Shown one piece after another: positions 48,773 through 57,923 of a stretch of 64,000 nt of DNA. Position numbers and translations under genes: made by a program. Position 1 is the stretch's first letter, and every line of letters starts with the position of its first letter. Below the pieces are notes generated by a model. That model was not told where the DNA came from. It did no database searches and saw only the letters and a list, made by a program, of their open reading frames with translations. Origin of the DNA: Nocardia sp. CDC159 (GTDB taxonomy: Bacteria; Actinomycetota; Actinomycetes; Mycobacteriales; Mycobacteriaceae). The DNA lies in assembly GCF_023740735.1 (NCBI RefSeq), contig NZ_JAMRXH010000013.1:62001-126000 (forward strand), written 5' to 3'.

Positions 48773-49788
48773 CTCTTTTCGTCACGCTTACGGGTGAGCA
48801 CCGCGGCCGCCGCGCCACCGGCCGCGCCGAGGGCCAGGGCCGTCGGCACACCGATCTTGGCGGCCTTGCGGCCGGTGCGAAAATCACGGATCTCCCAGCC
48901 GCGGTTCTTGGCAACCTCGCGCAGATCCGAATCCGGATTGATCGCCACGGCCGTGCCGACCAGCGACAGCATCGGCACATCGTTGTGACTGTCGGAATAG
49001 GCGGTGCAGCGCTTGAGATTCAGGCCCTCGCGAATGGCCAGCGTGCGCACGGCATGCGCCTTGCCCAGCCCATGCAGGATGTCGCCGACCAACCGCCCGG
49101 TGAACACCCCGTCCACGCTCTCGGCGACCGTGCCCAGTGCGCCGGTGAGCCCCAACCGCTTCGCGATCACCTGCGCGAGCTCGACCGGGGTGGCCGTGAC
49201 GAGCCAGACCTGCTGTCCGGCATCCAGATGCATCTGGGCCAGCGCCCGGGTGCCCGGCCAGATCTTGTCTGCGATGATCTCGTCGTAGATCTCCTCGCCG
49301 AGCGCGGCCAGTTCGGCGGTGGAGCGCCCGGCGATGAACGACAGCGCCTTCTCCTTGCCGCTGGCCATATCGCCCTTGCTCTCCTTGCCGGTGACCCGGA
49401 ATTTCACCTGCTTCCAGGCGATGTCGACCAGATCGGTGGTCTTGAAGTACTTGCGCGCGGCCAGCCCGCGGGCGAAGTGCACGATCGATGCGCCCTGCAC
49501 CATGGTGTTGTCGACATCGAAGAACGCGGCCGCGGTGAGATCGCGCGGCGCCTCCGAATCCGGATGGCGCGCACCGGTTTCGGCCAGCTCGGCGTCGTGC
49601 AGTGCGAGTGCGGCGTCGGCGCTGGCCTCACCGGCGAGGTTGGCCCGCACCTCCTCCTCGCTGGGCCCGAACGGGCTGCGGGCGATGCGCGTGAGTTGAT
49701 CGGACAGCCCCTGGCCCCAGCGTGCCGGGAATTCGCCGAACCTCCCCGCGATGAACCCCGTCCTCGCTTCTTTCGATCGATCCGGCAC
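48769..49788 (-). CDS. HAD-IB family hydrolase (SerB-like), membrane-tailed
   Basis: Protein of about 339 residues, Rv0505c type. A 95-residue N-terminal extension precedes a HAD-superfamily IB phosphatase domain: motif I FFDVDNTMVQG, motif II Thr in LVTATP, motif III Lys in GKAHAV and acidic SDSHNDVPML. The C-terminus is a hydrophobic helix (ALALGAAGGAAAAVLT) ending in basic residues, suggesting membrane anchoring. GTG 49788 has GGAGG 5 bases upstream. In databases called SerB1, but a lipid-phosphate substrate is equally possible beside an acyltransferase. Confidence 0.85.
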   Translation of the reverse strand: MPDRSKEARTGFIAGRFGEFPARWGQGLSDQLTRIARSPFGPSEEEVRANLAGEASADAALALHDAELAETGARHPDSEAPRDLTAAAFFDVDNTMVQGASIVHFARGLAARKYFKTTDLVDIAWKQVKFRVTGKESKGDMASGKEKALSFIAGRSTAELAALGEEIYDEIIADKIWPGTRALAQMHLDAGQQVWLVTATPVELAQVIAKRLGLTGALGTVAESVDGVFTGRLVGDILHGLGKAHAVRTLAIREGLNLKRCTAYSDSHNDVPMLSLVGTAVAINPDSDLREVAKNRGWEIRDFRTGRKAAKIGVPTALALGAAGGAAAAVLTRKRDEKS

Positions 49789-49854
49789 CAGTACCTCCGC
49801 TGTCCGCGCGAACACACCCACACTAGCCCAGGGGGGTGACCGTTTAATTGATGC

Positions 49855-50115
49855 ATGAGCGACTCGACGCATTCGGTGACCTTGTTGACCCGGGCCGGTT
49901 GTGGCCTGTGCACCACCGCACTCGAACAACTGCGCGTGATTTGTGCGGATTACGGGATCGAGCCGGGCACGGTCGATGTGGACGCCGCGGCCGCGACCGA
50001 CCCCGGACTGCGTGCGGAATTCGGTGATCGGCTGCCGGTCGTGCTGCTCGACGGGCGCGAACACAGCTATTTCGATGTCGACGAGCCCAGGTTGCGGGCC
50101 GATTTGTCGCGTTGA
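49855..50115 (+). CDS. Glutaredoxin-like thioredoxin-fold protein
   Basis: Protein of 86 residues with a thioredoxin/DUF836 fold: SVTLLTRAGCGLCTTALEQL with CGLC active site near residues 16-19 and a cis-Pro region RLPVVLLDGRE. It equals Rv0508 in position before the hem genes. In mycothiol-using bacteria it may act as a mycoredoxin-like or general thiol oxidoreductase; the CxxC is not the CxxC-PF type of Mrx1. Divergent from the HAD gene. Confidence 0.83.
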   Translation: MSDSTHSVTLLTRAGCGLCTTALEQLRVICADYGIEPGTVDVDAAAATDPGLRAEFGDRLPVVLLDGREHSYFDVDEPRLRADLSR

Positions 50116-50229
50116 CCGGCCCGGCGGCCCGGCTCCGGCGCGTTGTGTGGAATATCACCGGTGATTGCGGGTTGAATGTGTCGCACTGGTGCAAACCTCG
50201 CATCCCCCGAGTGACTGAATTCACCGACT

Positions 50230-50247
50230 TTGTGCAGGGCTTCACAA
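50230..50247. promoter_or_regulatory. Rex operator (ROP) upstream of rex-hemACD
   Basis: TTGTGCAGGGCTTCACAA is an 18-bp near-palindrome matching the Streptomyces Rex consensus TTGTGAAnnnnTTCACAA except at positions 6 and 7 or their partners. It lies 147 bp upstream of the rex start codon in the only gap before the overlapping rex-hemA-hemC-hemD series. NADH-responsive autoregulation of the operon is inferred from known Rex biology. Confidence 0.8.
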
Positions 50248-50394
50248 GCGGTTACGGTGGTGACACGCGACCCGCCTGCTTCGGGCAGCGGAAGCACCCC
50301 GAACCCGTGAACCGATACCGGCGCCTGCCCCGGCGACGGCGGTCGACAAGCGAAACCGGATATCCATTCCCGGCCGGACGAGGAGCCGAACGAC

Positions 50395-51234
50395 GTGACA
50401 GAGCAGCATGAGACGCCAGGCGGCGTCTCCGGCAGGGCTCTGCGTCCGACCCAGCAGAAGGACATTCCGCAGGCCACCGTCGCGCGGTTGGCAACCTATC
50501 TGCGGGTCCTCGCGGTACTCGCCGACGAGGGTGTAGTCATCGTATCGAGTGAGGAACTGGCTGTCGCGGCGGGTGTCGGTTCGGCCAAGCTGCGCAAGGA
50601 TCTTTCGTTCCTCGGACCCAACGGCGTGCGCGGGGTCGGATACGACGTCGCCAAGCTGCGCGCCCGCATCGAGGATGTGCTCGGGCTGTCCGATGGGCAC
50701 CGGGTGATCCTGGTCGGCGCCGGAAATCTGGGCCGGGCCCTGGTCGGCTATGGCGGATTCGCCCGTCGCGGGTTCACCATGGTCGGCGTGTTCGACCGCG
50801 ATCCGCAGGTGATCGGCGATCAGGTCAGCGGGCTGGTGATCCGCGACGTCGCCGAGCTGACCGACGCGGTCACCGAGTTGCAGCCGACCATCGCGGTCAT
50901 CACCGTCCCCGACGACGCCGCCCAGGCCGTCTGCGACGATCTGGTCGCCGCCGGGGTGCGGTCCATTCTGAGCTTCTCTCCGGTCGTTCTGGACGCCCCG
51001 CCCGCGGTGGAGGTGCGGCGCGTGGATCTGGCCGTCGAAATGCAGATGCTGTCGTTCGAGCGCGCCCGGATCGCGGGGGCCGAGGCGCAGGAAGCGCACA
51101 GCGTGGCGGCCGGTGAAACCGTGCACGCCGTCTCCACCCCGATCGGCCGACGGCTGGCGAACCGTTCGGCTTCCGCACACGTGGGAATTTCGGCAACGGA
51201 GCCAACCAGCAAGGGATCGGTGGTCGCACCATGA
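50395..51234 (+). CDS. rex: Redox-sensing transcriptional repressor Rex
   Basis: NADH/NAD+-sensing repressor of 279 residues. It has an N-terminal winged helix (ATVARLATYLRVL, then SSEELAVAAGVGSAKLRKDLSFLG) and a Rossmann domain with VILVGAGNLGRALVGY and GVFDRDP. The C-terminal 60 residues past the swapped helix are an extension typical of Streptomyces/Nocardia Rex. High NADH releases it from operators such as that at 50230. It overlaps hemA by ATGA, so heme synthesis is directly tied to redox state. M. tuberculosis lacks this gene at the locus. Confidence 0.95.
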   Translation: MTEQHETPGGVSGRALRPTQQKDIPQATVARLATYLRVLAVLADEGVVIVSSEELAVAAGVGSAKLRKDLSFLGPNGVRGVGYDVAKLRARIEDVLGLSDGHRVILVGAGNLGRALVGYGGFARRGFTMVGVFDRDPQVIGDQVSGLVIRDVAELTDAVTELQPTIAVITVPDDAAQAVCDDLVAAGVRSILSFSPVVLDAPPAVEVRRVDLAVEMQMLSFERARIAGAEAQEAHSVAAGETVHAVSTPIGRRLANRSASAHVGISATEPTSKGSVVAP

Positions 51235-52655
51235 GTGTGCTTCTAGTCGGTATTTCGCATCGCAGCGCGCCGGTTGCGGTGTTGGAGAAGGTCGCGGTCA
51301 CCGAGGACGATCGGCCGAAGCTGACCGACCGAATGCTCGAATCGCAGCACATCTCCGAGGCGATGATCGTCTCCACCTGCAACCGGGTCGAGATCTACGC
51401 CGTGGTCGACGCCTTCCACGGTGGTCTGGCCGATGTCGGCGAGCTGCTGGCCCGCCACTCCGGGCTGCCGCTGCCGGATCTGACCCGGCACGCCTACGTC
51501 CGCTACAGCGAGGCGGCCGCCGAGCATCTGTTCGCGGTCGCCTCCGGACTGGATTCCATGGTCGTCGGCGAGCAGCAGGTGCTCGGGCAGATCCGCGCCG
51601 CCTACGCCGCCGCCGACGCCCAGCAGGCCGCGGGCCGCACGCTGCACGAGCTGGCGCAGCACGCGCTGCGCGTGGGCAAGCGGGTGCACAGCGAGACCGG
51701 CATCGATCGCGCCGGTGCGTCGGTGGTCTCCGTCGCGCTGGATCGGGCGCGTGCCGTGCTCGGCCATCGCGCCGCCGACTCGGACGGATCCGAGCTGGTC
51801 GGTCGCACCGCCGTCGTCGTCGGCGCGGGCGCCATGGGCGGTTTGGCGGTCGCGCATCTCGCCCGCGCGGGAGTCGAGCGGATCACCATCGTGAACCGCA
51901 GCCTGGAGCGCGCGCGGCGGCTGGCGCGGACCGCGATCGACATGCACGGCGTGCATGCCGCCGCCACCGACCTTTCCGGCCTGGTCGCCGCCATGGCCGA
52001 TGCCGACATCGTGATCACCAGCACCGGTGCGGTCGGGGCCGTGGTGTCGCTGGCCGATGCGCACCGCGCCCTCAACGCCTCGCGCGCGGGCCATCAGATG
52101 GTGGTCTGCGATCTGGGCCTGCCGCGCGACGTGGATCCCGCGGTCGCCGGGCTGCCCGATGTGACCGTCATCGACATGGAGACCCTGCAGCGCGATCCCT
52201 CGGCCGTCGCGGCCGCCGCCGACACCTCCGCGGCGCGCGCGATCGTCGCCGAGGAGCTCACCAAATTCCTTGCGGGCCAACGGATGGCAGAGGTCACCCC
52301 GACCGTGGCCGCACTGCGGCAGCGCGCCGCCGACGTGGTCGAGGCCGAGTTGATGCGGCTGGAATCCAAGCTGCCCGGGCTGGGCGATCCCGAGCGCGAG
52401 GAGGTCGCGCGCACCGTCCGCCGCGTGGTCGACAAGCTGCTGCACGCGCCGACGGTGCGGGTCAAGCAGCTGGCCTCCACGCCCGGCGGCGGCAGCTACG
52501 CCGAGGCGCTGCGCGAGCTGTTCGAGCTGAAACCCGGTGCGGCACAGGCAGTTGCGGCGCCGATGGAGATCGCCGCGCTGGGCGGCGAGCTGGCCGACGA
52601 TTTCACCCCCGGCCATCAGCACCACTTCACCGATGAGCAGGGGCAGCACGCATGA
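51231..52655 (+). CDS. hemA: Glutamyl-tRNA reductase
   Basis: First committed enzyme of C5-pathway tetrapyrrole synthesis: reduces glutamyl-tRNA to glutamate-1-semialdehyde with NADPH. The 474-residue protein has GISHRSAPV, catalytic Cys50 in STCNRVEIY, GLDSMVVGEQQVLGQ, the NADPH motif VVVGAGAMGGL and the C-terminal dimerisation helices. ATGA overlap with rex and 4-base overlap with hemC indicate a tight operon. Confidence 0.97.
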   Translation: MSVLLVGISHRSAPVAVLEKVAVTEDDRPKLTDRMLESQHISEAMIVSTCNRVEIYAVVDAFHGGLADVGELLARHSGLPLPDLTRHAYVRYSEAAAEHLFAVASGLDSMVVGEQQVLGQIRAAYAAADAQQAAGRTLHELAQHALRVGKRVHSETGIDRAGASVVSVALDRARAVLGHRAADSDGSELVGRTAVVVGAGAMGGLAVAHLARAGVERITIVNRSLERARRLARTAIDMHGVHAAATDLSGLVAAMADADIVITSTGAVGAVVSLADAHRALNASRAGHQMVVCDLGLPRDVDPAVAGLPDVTVIDMETLQRDPSAVAAAADTSAARAIVAEELTKFLAGQRMAEVTPTVAALRQRAADVVEAELMRLESKLPGLGDPEREEVARTVRRVVDKLLHAPTVRVKQLASTPGGGSYAEALRELFELKPGAAQAVAAPMEIAALGGELADDFTPGHQHHFTDEQGQHA

Positions 52656-53656
52656 CGGAGGCGATCGTGCAGGAGACGACCGAACGGGGCAGCGTGACCG
52701 CGCCGTGGCGGATCGGCACCCGCGGCAGCCTGTTGGCGCTGACCCAGGCGGGCACCGTCCGCGATGCGCTCATCGCGGCGGGACAGCAGGCCGAACTGGT
52801 GATCGTGAAAACCGCCGGTGATCAGTCCTCGGATCCGGTGCAGAAGATCGGGGTGGGCGTGTTCACCACCGCGCTGCGCGACGAATTGGCCGCGGGCACG
52901 ATCGATATCGCGGTGCACTCCTACAAGGATCTGCCCACCGCCCCGGATCCGCGCTTCACCATCGCCGCCGTCCCGCCCCGCGAGGATGCCCGCGACGCCG
53001 TGGTCGCCCGCGACGGGCTGGTGCTCGGTGAGCTGCCGCCCGGCGCCCGGATCGGCACCTCGGCGCCGCGGCGGGTGGCGCAGCTGCGCGCGCTCGGGCT
53101 CGGCCTCGACATCGTGCCGTTGCGCGGCAATCTCGATACCAGACTTCGTAAGGTCGCCGAGGGTGAACTCGACGCCGTGGTGGTCGCGCGGGCCGGGCTG
53201 TCCCGCATCGACCGCCTCGACGCGGTCACCGAGGCCCTGGAACCGGTGCAGATGCTGCCCGCACCGGCGCAGGGCGCGCTCGCGGTGGAATGCCGCCGCG
53301 AGGACGGCGATCTCGTGACCATCCTTTCCGCCCTGGACGATTCCGGAACCCGTGCCGCGGTGCTCGCCGAACGGTCGTTGCTAGCCGAACTGGAGGCCGG
53401 TTGCACCGCGCCCGTCGGCGCGCTGGCCGAGGTGGTCGAGTCGCTGGACGACGACGGCCGGGTGGTCGAGGAACTGTCGCTGCGCGGGTGCGCGGCGGCG
53501 ATCGATGGCTCGGATGTCATCCGGGCCTCGGCGGTCGGCTCGCTCGCGAATGCCGAGCAGCTGGGCCGCGCATTGGCGCGTGAGCTCCTGGAGCTGGGGG
53601 CACGCGACTTGCTGAGCGAAGACTTCATCAATCCCAGCCCAATGGAGAACGAATAA
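52652..53656 (+). CDS. hemC: Porphobilinogen deaminase (hydroxymethylbilane synthase)
   Basis: Polymerises four porphobilinogens into hydroxymethylbilane. The 334-residue protein contains IGTRGSLLALTQ, VHSYKDLPT with the catalytic Asp-region, RIGTSAPRRVAQL, and the dipyrromethane cofactor cysteine Cys251 in LEAGCTAPVGA. About 20 extra N-terminal residues precede the fold. Overlaps hemA by 4 bases and hemD by 1 base (TAATG). Confidence 0.97.
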   Translation: MTEAIVQETTERGSVTAPWRIGTRGSLLALTQAGTVRDALIAAGQQAELVIVKTAGDQSSDPVQKIGVGVFTTALRDELAAGTIDIAVHSYKDLPTAPDPRFTIAAVPPREDARDAVVARDGLVLGELPPGARIGTSAPRRVAQLRALGLGLDIVPLRGNLDTRLRKVAEGELDAVVVARAGLSRIDRLDAVTEALEPVQMLPAPAQGALAVECRREDGDLVTILSALDDSGTRAAVLAERSLLAELEAGCTAPVGALAEVVESLDDDGRVVEELSLRGCAAAIDGSDVIRASAVGSLANAEQLGRALARELLELGARDLLSEDFINPSPMENE

Positions 53657-55218
53657 TGAGCCGAGCCACTAAGAAGCACCCTGGTCGGATCCTGTTCGTC
53701 GGATCAGGACCCGGTGACCCGGCACTGCTTACCGTGCGGGCCCGCGAGGTGCTCGGGCGGGCGACGCTGGCGTTCACCGATCCGGATGTGGACAAGGGCG
53801 TGCTCGCCCTGGTCGGCACCGCGGTCGAACCGGGACCCGACGGAGAGCGCCCCGTCGACGTGCGCCCGGCGCTCGGCGAGCCCGCGGAGGTGGCCAAGAC
53901 CCTGATCGCCGAGGCCCGCGCGGGCCACGATGTCGTGCGACTGGTCTCCGGCGATCCGCTGACCACCGATTCGGTGATCGCGGAGGTCAACGCGGTCACC
54001 CGGTCGCATATGACCTTCGAGGTGCTGCCCGGGCTGCCGTCCGGCACCACCGTCCCGGCCTATGCCGGAATCGCCCTGGGCTCCAAGCACACCGAGGTGG
54101 ATGTGCGCGGCGAGGTGGACTGGGCGTCGGTCGCGGCCGCGCCGGGTCCGCTGGTGCTGCACGCGACCTCGGGCCATCTCGCCGAGACCGCCAGTGCGCT
54201 GGTCGAACACGGGCTGGCGCCGCAGACTCCGGTCGCGGTGACCGTGCGCGGCACCACCCGGCAGCAGCGCACCATCGAGGCCACCCTGGCCACGCTGAAC
54301 TCCGCCGCCTCCGAACTGGTCGGCCCGCTGGTGGTCACGGTCGGCAAGGAGGTCGAGAAGCGGTCGAAGATGTCGTGGTGGGAGTCGCGGGCGCTGTACG
54401 GCTGGACCGTGCTCGTGCCGCGCACCAAGGAGCAGGCCGGTGAGATGAGCGAGAAGCTCGTCACGCACGGCGCCATTCCGATGGAGGTGCCGACCATCGC
54501 CGTCGAGCCGCCGCGCAGCCCCGCGCAGATGGAGCGCGCGGTGAAGGGCCTGGTCGACGGCCGGTACCAGTGGGTGGTCTTCACCTCCACCAATGCCGTG
54601 CGCGCGGTGTGGGAGAAGTTCGGCGAATTCGGCCTGGACGCCCGGGCCTTCTCCGGTGTGAAGATCGCCTGCGTGGGTGAGGCCACCGCCGACAAGGTGC
54701 GCTCGTTCGGCATCAACCCCGAACTGGTGCCCAGCGGCGAGCAGTCCTCGGAGGGTTTACTGGCCGACTTCCCGCCCTACGACGACGTTTTCGACCCGGT
54801 CAACCGGGTGCTGCTGCCGCGGGCGGATATCGCCACCGAAACCCTGGCCGAGGGTCTGCGCGACCGCGGCTGGGAGATCGACGACGTCACCGCCTACCGC
54901 ACCGTGCGCGCCTCGCCGCCCCCGGCCGAGACCCGCGAGATGATCAAGACCGGCGGCTTCGACGCGGTCCTGTTCACCTCGTCCTCGACGGTCCGGAACC
55001 TGGTCGGCATCGCCGGAAAGCCGCACGCCCGCACCATCGTTGCCTGCATCGGCCCGAAGACCGCGGAGACGGCCATCGAATTCGGCCTGCGCGTGGACGT
55101 GCAGCCCGAGGTCGCCCAGGTCGGCCCGCTGGTCGATGCCCTGGCCGAGCACGCGGCCCATCTGCGCGCCGAGGGCCTGCTGCCCCCGCCACGCAAGAAG
55201 AGCCGCCGCAGGGTTTGA
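53656..55218 (+). CDS. hemD: Fused SUMT-like methyltransferase / uroporphyrinogen-III synthase
   Basis: Two-domain protein of 520 residues, the common actinobacterial CobA-HemD (CysG-like) fusion. Residues about 1-245 form the uroporphyrinogen-III C-methyltransferase fold (FVGSGPGDPALLT, GDPLTTDS, LPGLPSGTTVPAYAGI). Residues about 255-510 are HemD, cyclising hydroxymethylbilane (VLVPRTKEQAGEMS, FTSTNAVRAVWE, FTSSSTVRNLVG). The N-terminal motifs are looser than in true siroheme SUMTs. The tail is basic. Last gene of the overlapping rex-hem series. Confidence 0.93.
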   Translation: MSRATKKHPGRILFVGSGPGDPALLTVRAREVLGRATLAFTDPDVDKGVLALVGTAVEPGPDGERPVDVRPALGEPAEVAKTLIAEARAGHDVVRLVSGDPLTTDSVIAEVNAVTRSHMTFEVLPGLPSGTTVPAYAGIALGSKHTEVDVRGEVDWASVAAAPGPLVLHATSGHLAETASALVEHGLAPQTPVAVTVRGTTRQQRTIEATLATLNSAASELVGPLVVTVGKEVEKRSKMSWWESRALYGWTVLVPRTKEQAGEMSEKLVTHGAIPMEVPTIAVEPPRSPAQMERAVKGLVDGRYQWVVFTSTNAVRAVWEKFGEFGLDARAFSGVKIACVGEATADKVRSFGINPELVPSGEQSSEGLLADFPPYDDVFDPVNRVLLPRADIATETLAEGLRDRGWEIDDVTAYRTVRASPPPAETREMIKTGGFDAVLFTSSSTVRNLVGIAGKPHARTIVACIGPKTAETAIEFGLRVDVQPEVAQVGPLVDALAEHAAHLRAEGLLPPPRKKSRRRV

Positions 55219-55422
55219 TTGCTGGGTTCGACGGCCTCCGCTTCGCTCCGGCGGGTTCGCTCAGCGGGCTTGCTTCGTTGTGGTTGCGTAAGAGAGCCGG
55301 CTGCCGGGTGTAACCCGCTGGACGCCCCCGGAAGTGGGGGCGTGGGAAGTTCCGTCATCCCGTGGTGACCGCGGCCGGTTAGGGTTCGCACCGTTGTTTC
55401 CCTTTGGAAGGATGGTGCTCGC

Positions 55423-55650
55423 GTGAGCCGTTTGTTGTCGAAGTCCGTTGCCGTCGTGAGCATTTCGCTCGCCATAGGCGTGGCCGCCGGTGGCCAGGCG
55501 CTGGCCGGTGTGGCGCTCGAGCCGGTGCCGCCGACGGCCGAGACATCGACAGCGAGCGATGTCGACTGGCCCCGGGTCTCGGCCGGAAGCTCCGCGATCT
55601 GCCTGCTCGAGGTACTCACCGGCAGCACCGGAGTGGTGTGCCCATTCTGA
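55423..55650 (+). CDS. Small secreted protein, unknown
   Basis: Precursor of 75 residues with a signal peptide (LSKSVAVVSISLAIGVAAG, cleavage near ALA) and a mature part of under 50 residues with two cysteines (AICLLEV and a penultimate VVCPF) that could pair. GTG 55423 lies 7-10 bases after GGAAGGATG. No family recognised. The ~200 bp between hemD and this gene contain partial CGCTTCGCTC palindromes but no other gene. Confidence 0.65.
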   Translation: MSRLLSKSVAVVSISLAIGVAAGGQALAGVALEPVPPTAETSTASDVDWPRVSAGSSAICLLEVLTGSTGVVCPF

Positions 55651-55671
55651 CGGTCTATTACGGATCGTGAC

Positions 55672-55941
55672 CTACCGCCGGGCGCGCATCAGGTCGCGCA
55701 CCAGGCGGCAGGTCTTGTCGGAGGGTGGGCGGATGCCGACCAAGTCGGCCGTGCGGCGGATCTTTTCGTTGTCGGCCAGGCTGGCGCGATAGATGCCGGA
55801 GTCGAGCAGGGCGATGGCCAGGCGCATGGCCTTGAGCCTGCGGTTGTGGGTGACGTACCACGAACGCGGGCGGCCGGGCGGCAGCCGCCGCTTCTCCAGT
55901 GGAGCGTAGGGCCGATCGATGATCGTCGATGCGGTGGCCAC
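55672..55941 (-). CDS. Conserved small basic protein of unknown function
   Basis: Protein of 89 residues, very basic, containing RSWYVTHNRRLKAMRLAIALLDSGIYRASLAD, possibly helical and nucleic-acid binding. No signal peptide or membrane helix. GTG 55941 has GGGGAGGAT just upstream, a good ribosome site. Family not recognised. It lies downstream of the Sel1 gene in the same direction, about 100 bp away as read from that stop, so its promoter is probably independent. Confidence 0.6.
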   Translation of the reverse strand: MATASTIIDRPYAPLEKRRLPPGRPRSWYVTHNRRLKAMRLAIALLDSGIYRASLADNEKIRRTADLVGIRPPSDKTCRLVRDLMRARR

Positions 55942-56046
55942 GAGATCCTCCCCTCGGATCGGAACCGAAGTTCCTCGAACACATCTTCGATTCTACCGAG
56001 GGGCACCGACAAGTTCGGGACCCGAAAATGGGTCGATCCGAAGGGG

Positions 56047-56841
56047 TTACATGTCGTGCACGACGTCGAGCGCGCGCGGATGCCCCAGGGTCGCGGCCCG
56101 TTCCAGCCAGCGTTGCGATTCCGCCCGCGCCGCCGCGGTGGTCGGCTCGGCATCCAGGAACAGCGCCAGGTGGAACATGGATTCGGCGTCCTCGGCAGCG
56201 GCGCCCAGCCGCAGCCAGTGCTCGGCCTCCGCGACGCGATCGAGGTCCAGATAGGCCGCGCCCAGCACCGCGAAGGCATCGGTGCGTCCCCGGCGCGTCG
56301 CCTCGACGAGAAGTTCGGTGGCCCGGTCGATCTCGCCGCGGCGCGCGAGCCGGAGGCCGAGATTGCGCATACCTGTGGGATTTCCGGCCCGCGCGGCACG
56401 CTCGTACCACCGCTCGGCCTCGACGTCGTCGCCGCGCCGATCGGCCACCGCACCCATATTGCACATGGCCTCCGGCAGCCCCGCCTCCGCCGCCCGGCGC
56501 AGCCACGGCTCGGCGGCGTCGAGCTCGCCGCGCTCCAGATGGATTGCGCCGAGCTGATATTCGGCCGTGGTGAGGCCGGCGTACGCGGCCCGCTCGAGCC
56601 ACTCCAGCGCCTCGGCGATGCGACCGTCGGCCCACGCCGATTCGCCGAGCCGCCCCAGCGCCGCGACGCTGCCCAGCTCGGCCGCGCGCCGCAGCCACCG
56701 CTCGGCCTCGGCCCGCTCGCCCGCCTCGGCCAACCGCTGCGCGAGCAGCTCGATCGCCGCCGGATCCCCGCGCTCGGCCGCGGCCCGCAGCGCGCGCACC
56801 GCCGGATCGCCGGATATGCGGTCCTCGTCTCGCTCGGACAT
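56047..56841 (-). CDS. Sel1/TPR-like repeat protein
   Basis: Protein of 264 residues made almost wholly of Sel1-like repeats of about 36 residues, each with AExWLRRAAExG or similar: EAERWLRRAAELGSVAALGRLG, EALEWLERAAYAGLTTAEYQLG, AAEPWLRRAAEAGLPEAMCNMG and so on, roughly seven units. These alpha-solenoids scaffold protein complexes. There is no signal peptide, so it is cytoplasmic. ATG 56841 has GGAG 6 bases upstream. Divergent from hemB; role unknown. Confidence 0.85.
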   Translation of the reverse strand: MSERDEDRISGDPAVRALRAAAERGDPAAIELLAQRLAEAGERAEAERWLRRAAELGSVAALGRLGESAWADGRIAEALEWLERAAYAGLTTAEYQLGAIHLERGELDAAEPWLRRAAEAGLPEAMCNMGAVADRRGDDVEAERWYERAARAGNPTGMRNLGLRLARRGEIDRATELLVEATRRGRTDAFAVLGAAYLDLDRVAEAEHWLRLGAAAEDAESMFHLALFLDAEPTTAAARAESQRWLERAATLGHPRALDVVHDM

Positions 56842-56945
56842 GCCTACTCCCCGGGTCGCCCTTGTCTGGAGTATGCCCCGCGATCGTCCGCACCGTGACC
56901 GAGGCGCTTGCGACACGCCCGCGAGCGGGGCGTATCGTGCGGTTC

Positions 56946-57923
56946 ATGACCGGAATGGACCGCCCGCGGCGGTTGCGTCGTACCCCCGCTCTGCGTCGCC
57001 TTGTCGCCGAAACGACGCTGGAACCAAGGCAATTGGTGCTGCCGATGTTCGTCGCCGACGGACTGACCGAGCCCCGCGAGATCGGCTCGATGCCCGGTGT
57101 GTACCAGCATTCGATGGATTCGCTGCGCAAGGCCGCGGTCGAGGCGGTGGCCGCGGGCGTCGGCGGCGTCATGCTGTTCGGCGTGCCCCGCCCCGAGGAC
57201 AAGGACCCGGTCGGCAGCAAGGCGAGCGAGCCGGACGGCATTCTCAACCGCGGCCTGCGGGCGTTGGCCGACGAGGTGGGCGACGCCACGGTCGTCATGG
57301 CCGACACCTGCCTGGACGAATTCACCGATCACGGCCACTGTGGCGTGCTGGCCGCCGACGGTTCGGTCGACAACGACGCCACCCTCGACCGCTATGTCGA
57401 GATGGCCATCGCCCAGGCCGAGGCGGGTGCGGATCTGCTCGGCACCAGCGGCATGATGGACGGCCAGGTCGGCGCGATCCGCGCCGGACTCGATGCCGCG
57501 GGCCACCTCGATGCGGGCATCCTCGCCTATGCCGCCAAATACGCCTCGGCGTTCTACGGCCCGTTCCGCGAGGCGGTGGCCTCCTCGCTGCAGGGCGATC
57601 GCCGCACCTACCAGCAGGATCCGGCCAACCGCCGGGAGGCGATTCGGGAACTGGATCTGGATCTGGCCGAGGGCGCCGATATCGTCATGGTGAAACCGGC
57701 CATGTCGTATCTGGACATCCTGCGCGAGGTCGCCGATCGGTCGCCGGTGCCGGTGGCGGCCTATCAGATCTCCGGCGAGTACTCGATGATCACCGCCGCC
57801 GCGCAGCGCGGCTGGATCGATCGGCGCGGCGCCATTCTGGAATCGCTCATGGGGATCCGCCGGGCGGGTGCGGATATCGTGCTCACCTACTGGGCGACCG
57901 AGGCCGCACACTGGCTGTCGTGA
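56946..57923 (+). CDS. hemB: Delta-aminolevulinic acid dehydratase (porphobilinogen synthase)
   Basis: Condenses two 5-aminolevulinates to porphobilinogen. The 325-residue TIM barrel has the Schiff-base lysines in YAAKYASAFYGPFR and MVKPAMSYLD, and VYQHSMDSL in the N-arm. The metal loop reads DTCLDEFTDHGHCG, with only two of the three cysteines of the zinc-type enzyme (Asp replaces the middle one), consistent with the magnesium-type seen in many bacteria. ATG 56946 or 56955. Overlaps the next gene by GTGA. Confidence 0.95.
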   Translation: MTGMDRPRRLRRTPALRRLVAETTLEPRQLVLPMFVADGLTEPREIGSMPGVYQHSMDSLRKAAVEAVAAGVGGVMLFGVPRPEDKDPVGSKASEPDGILNRGLRALADEVGDATVVMADTCLDEFTDHGHCGVLAADGSVDNDATLDRYVEMAIAQAEAGADLLGTSGMMDGQVGAIRAGLDAAGHLDAGILAYAAKYASAFYGPFREAVASSLQGDRRTYQQDPANRREAIRELDLDLAEGADIVMVKPAMSYLDILREVADRSPVPVAAYQISGEYSMITAAAQRGWIDRRGAILESLMGIRRAGADIVLTYWATEAAHWLS

